Shown piece after piece: positions 56,551 through 64,000 of a DNA stretch of 64,000 nucleotides (position 1 is the stretch's first letter; every line of letters starts with the position of its first letter). The notes beneath the pieces were generated by a model that was not told the DNA's origin, did no database searches, and saw only the letters and a list, made by a program, of their open reading frames with translations. Location: assembly GCF_037975245.1 (NCBI RefSeq), contig NC_092568.1, forward strand, positions 14,965,501 through 15,029,500, read 5' to 3'. The position numbers were made by a program, and so were the translations under genes. This DNA comes from Apostichopus japonicus (taxonomy: Eukaryota > Echinodermata > Holothuroidea > Aspidochirotida > Stichopodidae).

Positions 56551-57107
56551 GTCTGTACGCATTCCTGTGTATTGTATCAAGGCCAAGCTAAGAGTGAGAT
56601 CTGATCAAGTGTGACCTATGTGCAGCACTAAGGTCACGTCTCGACGTAAGTCAGTGTTAGATTCAAATTTTCTGGCAGGACGGGCCAACAGTTCAAGCAC
56701 TCAATCACAGAAAGTAAAATTCATGATAAGGCAAGGCTTAGGGCGATAAACTTACAAACAATGATATGACCAGAAGGACTGGATCCCATTTTTCAATAAA
56801 AAGTTCCTTTAAATGCAGTGCTTAACCATTGAAAGTATACATATCATTACTATATAGCACAACAAAAGTTTGCAACAAGTAGCGAAACATCTAAAAGCGT
56901 TTGGCCGAGCGATGATGATAGGTAACAGGTAGAGCACCTTTATCATTAATATTAATCAATATTTGTTTCTGCTTGAATTTTGAGAGTTGCTTAAGCACTA
57001 CAAAATTTTGCTTGTAACTGCCAATGTATACCACTTAGGTTGGTATCAATAACTGCATGATAATGGAGTGCATATAATCCCACTTTAATGAAATATTTAA
57101 AACTTAC

Positions 57108-57191
57108 TGTACTTCAAACTTTTTGAGTTTCTTCAATTGGTCATACAACTGCTTCGTGGAATTTGAAGAAAAAACTGTTGCAAACAGATCT
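57108..57191 (-). CDS. Exon-like block, unassigned
   Basis: Acceptor GATTCAACAG, donor GTAAGT. Reads DLFATVFSSNSTKQLYDQLK and then KLKKFEV. Probably the same gene as the block at 55798-55920. Confidence 0.55.
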
Positions 57192-57350
57192 CTGTTGAAT
57201 CAAAGCAAAGAACACAATCATAGCACACTGGAAACTTACTTAACCATGAATTGTAAAAATAGGCCTGGGGGGGAGTCTTAAAAAACAAATTTCCAGAGGA
57301 CAAGAAATTCGGGCAAAAGTCCTGAAAAATTCGGGCAGCCTAAGAAGAGA

Positions 57351-57644
<294 letters not shown>

Positions 57645-58195
57645 GTGCAGTAGCTTGCCCAAATCTTTTTCAAATATTTGCCCGACAATTCATTGATTTT
57701 CTTTATTTAGCATCATGATGCCCGAATATTTCCGTGTAGCACCACCGTAAGCACAGCTCACGTGGGCTACCACGCTTTTTGCGTGATCAATTTTTTTTCT
57801 AACTAGTCAACTGTATACCTGGACATCTCCGACATGAGTTTATATAAGAAACATTTTTCTTTTTCATGCTGGGGGGGGGGGGGGGAGTGCCTACAAGCCT
57901 AGAAGTACAGGTTTATCATACTCTTTGTTACATTTTATACTGTTTTATGAGACAAATTGCAGTCTCACCCGACACAGCGACATTATCCCGCCTACGTGTC
58001 GTTGAACAATGTATGTTTTTCTGGAGGTAGCTGAGTACTGTGTTAAAATAATAAATACGGTAACTAAATATGAGCTTAAAAAATATACTGTCCTATTTTT
58101 CCTCTTCAAAGTGATGTAACCATTTTTTCTTCTTCTAATTTGCCAAATTTTTGGGGAAGTGTAAATTTCTAAAATGTGAGATTATAAAATAAAGA

Positions 58196-58400
58196 ATGTT
58201 TATATGCAACTTGCAAGGCCTCAGATGTGCCGTTTCCGGCAATCTGAGAGGCTTTTTTTGCCAACAATTTTCTTGTATGCTACGCGCCAACCGATGGTGG
58301 CGCTCCGCTTAGATAGTGTCACGGGAACTTTCGGGCACAAAACTTTCTGCCCCCCCCAAACTAAAATGGTCCCGTACGCCTATGACCTCGGCCCACAACA
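58196..58400. repeat. Diverged relative of the hAT MITE or a linked repeat
   Basis: Shares GGTGGCGCTCCGCTTAGATA, preceded by GCGCCAACC, with the MITE at 12666-13041. Terminal repeats were not found. Confidence 0.5.
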
Positions 58401-58529
58401 TTAGGCTTCTGTACTCAATGTGGTACAATTACATATCATATATGCGATCGTTCCAAGCTTCTGAAATATTATGTTTAGAAAGGTGCGTTAGTGTAGGGAC
58501 AGGTTAGAGGGGAGTGAGGTAACTGTTTG

Positions 58530-58810
58530 GCATTTTTTGACTTCAAATGACCTTTATGACCTCCGACAAAATCAAACAGTTTCTTTTACTCAATGTTATG
58601 CACTATCTTACCAAGTACGAGATCTGCCCAAGCTTCCAATATTGATATACCAGGTTTACAAGGTTTCACAATTTGACCCGAATGACCTTTGACCTCAAAC
58701 AATACAATACGCTTCTTGTACTCAACAATGTACTCTTTTGCACAAACTATGGGATCAATCTAAGCTTCGATTTTTACAATGTGGGCGGTACAAAGACACG
58801 CACACACACG
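58530..58810. repeat. Dispersed repeat with TGACCT words
   Basis: Contains TTTACAAGGTTTCACAATTTG and several AATGACCTTTGACCTC-like words, also seen around 54190-54460. Likely a high-copy non-coding repeat. Confidence 0.55.
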
Positions 58811-59330
58811 CCAGCATGAATGAATAGGTTACGATTATTATCAAAGCCAGGAAAGCTGCTCTTCAGAAGTTGAACATTAAATTGCAGAGTTTCAAACTGA
58901 CATCACATAAAATTATCTTCTCAAAACTAAAACAAATGAAATTTAATTTCTGAAAACAATTGTCAGGAAACTGAAGTTTTCTTCTAATTAACTTATTCCC
59001 GTCTTTATTATTGTTGGCAATAATGGTTAATTTGTTAGGCCATTAAGTCGAAACCGATTTATTGTGTGAATACAGCTACAGCACTTTACCCTCACATAAG
59101 CCAGCAAATACTCAGAACTGATTAAGTTGCTGATTATTTTTAAGGAAATTCTGGAGGAATCATGCCAATCCTCCTCCTCCTCCCCCACCCCCCCCCCCCA
59201 AAAAAAAATACTGCAAAGAAATCTTACTTGTGCAAAATTCTTTTAGTAAAATTGAATTGAATTTCTTCTTCTGAGGAAGGCCTGTGGTACTGTTAATAAG
59301 TGTGCACAGTACTTTCTCATTCACAGCCAA

Positions 59331-61081
59331 TTCACTTCATACGGCCCAATTAGCCAAGAGTTTTCGAGCTTCCCTCCTCTTCGGGCATCCTTTCTAGCAT
59401 TCCGTATGAGAACACTGGAACCAACTTCGAAGCTCTGAATAAAATAAAATCCAGCAGATATACGTAAACATCATAATACAATGCATATGTTGCCATTCAT
59501 TTAAATACAACTTTAATGTACAACATAGCATTATATAATTACCTTTTTTGGTGCCTATTATCCAAATTCTTTTTTTGCCGTTCTTGGGCTTTGCCAATAT
59601 TTTCTTTCACAACACCTTTGATTATGTCCCGTGACTGTGACATGAGTTGAAAAACCCTCTCCCGCTGTGCATCGCTGCAGTCTGTAGTAGGAGCTTCTGG
59701 TTGGACAATGTTGTCTTCAATGTCGACTGGTCGCAATGGCTCTATGGATATATGAAGATAAATTAACATTCAATTATTCACAACACTTTGTTGACTGAAG
59801 AATAAATACATTTTTATATATTTTATTTTCACTATTAAGACCATTGAACCAGAAATTTGAGTCACATCACATACTCAAACCAGCACAAATATAAAACCCT
59901 TATATATATTCTGTGCTGTTATAGGTCCAACTTGCATACCAGTCAATTATGATAAATATATAGTATATGAAAAACAAAACCAATGTCAGTGGCATTAATT
60001 GCATGTATCTTTTAAGTTAATGGGCATGCATTTACAGTTTAATGAATGTTCATATTTTGTACTTGCTGCAGAATGTACCATATACAGGGTTAATATTTAT
60101 TTGTTTAGATATTATAACTTAAATTGGGTTATTGATGGTCGTCTATTTAGCGTTTTTCCCAGGACCTGGGATGTGTCAAATTAGATTTTATCGTACAGAG
60201 GACTGGTGTAGCTATGCAAGATTTGTCCAAACTCTCTTATCCCTGATTGCTTTTTCTCTGTATATGGCCTTAGCAAATTTAAATCTCTATTCAGCAATGG
60301 CAGGTTTAAATTATTACAAACCTTCCAAACATAACAGCAAAAGGTGAATGACCTATTGAACCATGTTTGGCTGTATGGTACCCCATGAGAATTGAAGACA
60401 GCATTTCATCTCAGTCATGTTGGTTTTCATTGACAACCTTGATGAGTGACCTTTGCAGAGTTTGGTTGAATGTTTCATCAAGCCCATTGGTCTGTGGGTG
60501 GTAGCTAGAGGATTCTCTGTGGTCTACCCCTATCATGTCAAACAGGGACTTGTTCAGAGCATTAACAAATTCTCCTCTCTGGTCTGAGATGACAATTTTC
60601 ATGCACCCAAATCTAAATAAATGGAAATATTTAAATAACTATTGTTAAAGTATTGATTACGAGTAATGTAATGAACTACTGGCATCTGCAGAATGGCTAC
60701 ATTGTTTAATCAGGAAATCATTTCAGCACTGATTTTAATAAAAAAGTTAAAAGCACTGACAATATCCCACTAACATTTCATTGACATTAACTTAAGAAAC
60801 AACTTCTATAAATTCCTGTAACCATTTGGCCGCTTTCTGGGTCACAGTTAAAACAGTGCAAATGCAGGTCTGCATAACTAATTCCATGTAAAGTAGAAAC
60901 AAAAGTAGATGGATATTTACCTGGCCATGGTTTCAAACAGAAAGTTTGCAACAGTTTTTACTGTTTTGTTCTGTACAGGAACAGCCTCTGGCCATTTTGA
61001 AAAATAGTCACATAGGGTTTATATGATGTACTTATTTCCATTGATGGTCTCTGGAAGGGGTCCAATCATATCCACACCCAT
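59331..61081 (-). mobile_element. Integrase-derived, intron-bearing gene (Ginger/KRBA2/GIN1 type), broken
   Basis: Four blocks in order on the minus strand, each with splice-like edges, carry pieces of a gypsy-type integrase: 60921-61081 (GVDMIGPLPE and YFSKWPEAVPVQNKTV), 60322-60612 (IVISDQRGEFVN and SSYHPQTNGLDETFNQTLQ), 59543-59741 (KAQERQKKNLDNRH) and 59331-59434 (FEVGSSVLIRN, ARRGGKLENSW). No reverse transcriptase or LTR is nearby, and introns split the integrase. This fits a Ginger DNA transposon or a host gene of the KRBA2/GIN1 group. It looks broken, about two breaks. Upstream parts were not found. Confidence 0.7.
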
Positions 61082-61089
61082 CTAAAAAA

Positions 61090-62155
61090 AGAAGTAAAAT
61101 GGCATTCAGAACCATACACAATCTAATCATACGAACTGATGTTCAAGTGATTTATATCTGAGTTTTGTAAAATGCTAAACATTCAATTTTTTTTATTTTT
61201 TTTTATTGTAACTCACACTGGAAGACTCTGTTACCATTTTTTTTCTTCATTACCAAACCTATTACTTACTGACTTGTCAAACCCAGCTGTTATATGGAAG
61301 TCCAATGGGAAATCTCTGAAGTGAGATGCAAGTCACATGCAGTGATCTAGCTGACAACCTAGATGGTAATTGTCACTAGGGACTATAATAGGCCTGGTAA
61401 CCATTTTCATCACCTTTGAATGTGGGGTGGGGGGGGGGAACAGATGTGTAAGTACCTGGATGAGTGATTAATAGTTAGTCAGAAAATTGCCTTGGAATCT
61501 GTCAGTGAGATGACAGGGTTACAGCTAACTGATGTAGGAAGCATACATTGGTACAACCTATACCTTGGTATCTATAAACATGATATTGTAAGCATTTAGA
61601 AATGTTACAAATTAATCTTTGAAGGGAATTTGCAGAATTTTTTTATATTAATGACAGAAATTCACACTGTAGAGTTACAGTATGGAAGAAAAGACTTCTT
61701 GGTTATTAACCAAGTAGCAAATTTTACTTAAATAATAGATGTTGAAATAAGCATATGGGTTCATTGGGGATGAATTTTGGACAAAAGGCTATGGCTCTGT
61801 TGGTACTTTAGTTATGAACTGCATATGAATGTACGTACCTAGGACATTTTCTCGGATACTTCTTTATGACAACAATTCAACTACTGAACTCTGTTATGTT
61901 CATGTGTCATTCTTGCTTCATATCACAATTCAGTTTTCTTTTCATTTTGAAATTCATATAAGATAATTATGAAGTCCTATGTAAAGGTTTTCCTGTTGCT
62001 TTAATTATACGCAGCTAAAAAAAAATACCAAAATGTGTTCTTAGCGAAATTTGTGTTTATGGCTGCAGTCCATGAAAATTCCCGACAGTACTGCGAGTCA
62101 TTAAGTCTACTGAATGTACCACCATCATGATCATCTTTAATATATGCTTATAGAC
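61090..62155. other. Non-coding stretch, nothing recognised
   Basis: AT-rich, no splice-bounded coding block. May include the missing upstream introns of the integrase-derived gene. Confidence 0.4.
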
Positions 62156-62159
62156 CGGC

Positions 62160-63480
62160 AGCCCAGTGCACTTTGATCAAACGAACGAGGTACCAATATC
62201 TGAGTATTGGAACATTTGTGGAAAAACCCAGTATATCCAAAAGTGGATGTCTGCCGTGGTCGCTCTGCTGCATGTGGCCCCTGGGGCCGGTTAAAGGGGG
62301 CCCAAAAATGCATCTGATCAAACGAACGAGGTACCACTTGAAACCAATGTCAACTTAATGCATGAATGCCACATAGTACTGAATGGCCCATGCCAGACAA
62401 ATTTTCTGCTGCAAAGGGCCCGCCAGACGCCCAAGAAGGGCCCCTAAAAATATGCATCTGATCAAACGAACGAGGTACCACTTGAAACCAATGTCAACTT
62501 AATGCATGAATGCCACATAGTACTGAATGGCCCATGCCAGACAAATTTTCTGCTGCAAAGGGCCCGCCAGACGCCCAAGAAGGGCCCCTAAAAATATGCA
62601 TCTGATCAAACGAACGAGGTACCACTTGAAACCAATGTCAACTTAATGCATGAATGCCACAAAGTACTGAATGGCCTATGCCAGACAAATTTTCTGCTGC
62701 TAAGGGCCCGCCAGACGCCCCCAAATATGGCCCAAATGCCCATTAGCGTAGCATTGACCCAGATTAAATATGCAAGGTATCACTCAAAACCGGTTTGGAA
62801 TGTTCGGGTTGATCTTACAGACTATGGAAATCATCATGCCAGACAAATTTTCTGCTACAAAGGGCCCGCCAGACGCCCCAAAAGGGCCCATAAAAATGCA
62901 TTTGATCAAACGAACGAGGTACCACTTGAAACCAATGTCAACTTAATGCATGAATGCCACAAAGTACTGAATGGCCCATGCCAGACAAATTTTCTGCTGC
63001 TAAGGGCCCGCCAGACGCCCCCAAATATGGCCCAAATGCCCGTTAGCGTAGCATTGACCCAGATTAAATATGCAAGGTACCACTCAAAACCGGTTTGGAA
63101 TGTTCGGGTTGATCTTACAGACTATGGAAATCATCATGCCAGACAAATTTTCTGCTACAAAGGGCCCGCCAGACGCCCAAGAAGGGCCCCTAAAAATATG
63201 CATCTTATCAAACGAACGAGGTACCACTTGAAACCAATGTCAACTTAATGCATGAATGCCACAAAGTACTGAATGGCCCATGCCAGACAAATTTTCTACT
63301 GCTAAAGGCCCGCCAGACGCCCCCAAATATGGCCCAAAATGCCCATTATCGTAGCATTGACCCAGATTAAATATGCAAGGTACCACTCAAAACCGGTTTG
63401 GAACCACACAAAAACAATATTAAATGCAAAGGTACTTTCCACAGAGTAAAGAACTGCCAATGCAAGACAAATTTTCTTCT
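62160..63480. repeat. Satellite-like array with 142 bp and 302 bp periods
   Basis: The core GATCAAACGAACGAGGTACC starts at about 62174, 62316, 62460, 62604 and 62904, with a TATCAAACG variant at 63206. Spacings are 142, 144, 144, 300 and 302 bp. The longer unit adds a variant half with GTAGCATTGACCCAGATTAA. Each half carries GCCAGACAAATTTTCTGCTG and GGGCCCGCCAGACGCCC. A 200-codon open frame across it is a by-product of the repeat. Confidence 0.9.
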
Positions 63481-63765
63481 GCATAGGTCCCACCAGATAA
63501 AAAGAATAGGTGGCCCAATGTGGCCCTATATATGGGTCTAAAGAATTGGATATATGTGCCTTGTAACATGACATTTCAAGCTCATGATTATATTGTTTCC
63601 AGCGTAAATTGGAGTTACTGTACACAAGACCAGTGTTTTATCCTATTTAGCTATTCGCTGCTCTAAGCAAAATAAAGATAACACTTTCACCTAAGCCTCT
63701 AAATATTTTGGGATTTGCTGGCCTGGGCAAAAATTACAGTTCCCCACATTATAATTCTAACACTC

Positions 63766-63996
63766 TGAGGAAGAGTCTTGCCTGGCTTGGATCCACAGAA
63801 CTACGGTTGGAAGAGCAAGAATGGGTGCTACAGCCCTGACTGGTTTGAGGGACCGGCTCTCCCAGATCATCTATTCCAAGAGGGGGAACTGAGCGAAGAT
63901 TTTCAAAGTAGCCGACCAGACGTGGCTTCCGAGTTTGATGCCGATGATTCAAGTACTGAACCATCTTGGAGTGATGACTCCGACAATGAAACATAG
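63766..63996 (+). CDS. Terminal exon of an unidentified gene
   Basis: After an AG at about 63764-63765, one frame is open to a TAG: it reads LPGLDPQNYGWKSKNGCYSP, then DWFEGPALPDHLF, then an acidic Ser/Asp/Glu tail (FDADDSSTEPSWSDDSDNET). The composition is clearly protein-like and the acidic end is typical of a C-terminus. Upstream exons were not found and may lie before the satellite array. The function is unknown. Confidence 0.55.
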
Positions 63997-64000
63997 ATTT

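Noticed and set aside
62646-63248. A 200-codon open frame on the plus strand
   Set aside because: It lies wholly inside the satellite-like array and repeats the same peptide blocks; a by-product of period lengths.

Overview
The window is animal nuclear DNA: AT-rich, with multi-exon genes using GT-AG introns, many dispersed repeats and microsatellites, a Polinton, Ty3/gypsy elements, a hAT-type MITE and KDZ- and Ginger-like transposase relatives. This mix suggests a marine invertebrate, perhaps a deuterostome such as an echinoderm, hemichordate or amphioxus. No species marker was seen, so this is inference.

Layout. (1) About 1-8620: a broken Polinton/Maverick cut by the left window edge. It has a protein-primed DNA polymerase B on the plus strand. 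On the minus strand lie a packaging ATPase, a small basic PX-like protein, two companion proteins, a protein with two PC4-type ssDNA-binding domains, and a short integrase-like stretch. A six-copy 41-42 bp tandem repeat lies just upstream of the PC4-type gene. (2) 8620-13100: no gene; hairpin repeats and a 376 bp MITE with a perfect 8 bp target duplication. (3) 13135-17294: part of a plus-strand host gene with two zinc-finger-like units and phase-consistent downstream exons. (4) 18842-19732: the 3' end of an old Ty3/gypsy copy. (5) 19884-43458: a minus-strand host gene of 11 phase-consistent exons that I read as a 460-residue protein with a homeodomain, an HMG-box-like segment, an acidic stretch and a C-terminal chromodomain. 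(6) Intron 5 of that gene holds a TIR/foldback element (24890-35185), itself interrupted by a young, nearly whole Ty3/gypsy element (25791-34230) whose two 1.37 kb LTRs differ at about three positions. (7) 43850-45080: degenerate repeats upstream of the host gene. (8) 47976-51288: 3' exons of a KDZ (Kyakuja-Dileera-Zisupton) transposase-like gene, possibly with a 5 nt microexon; further exon-like blocks lie at 55560-57191. (9) 57-64 kb: microsatellites, dispersed repeats, an intron-bearing integrase-derived gene of Ginger/KRBA2/GIN1 type (59331-61081), a satellite-like array, and a plus-strand terminal exon at the right edge.

How it fits together: the Polinton proteins would form one replication and packaging set. 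The most notable host item is the homeodomain/HMG/chromodomain gene next to, and on the same strand as, the KDZ-like gene. Whether the two are neighbouring host genes or parts of one large transposon is open. All gene names come from recognising motifs by eye; no database search was run.
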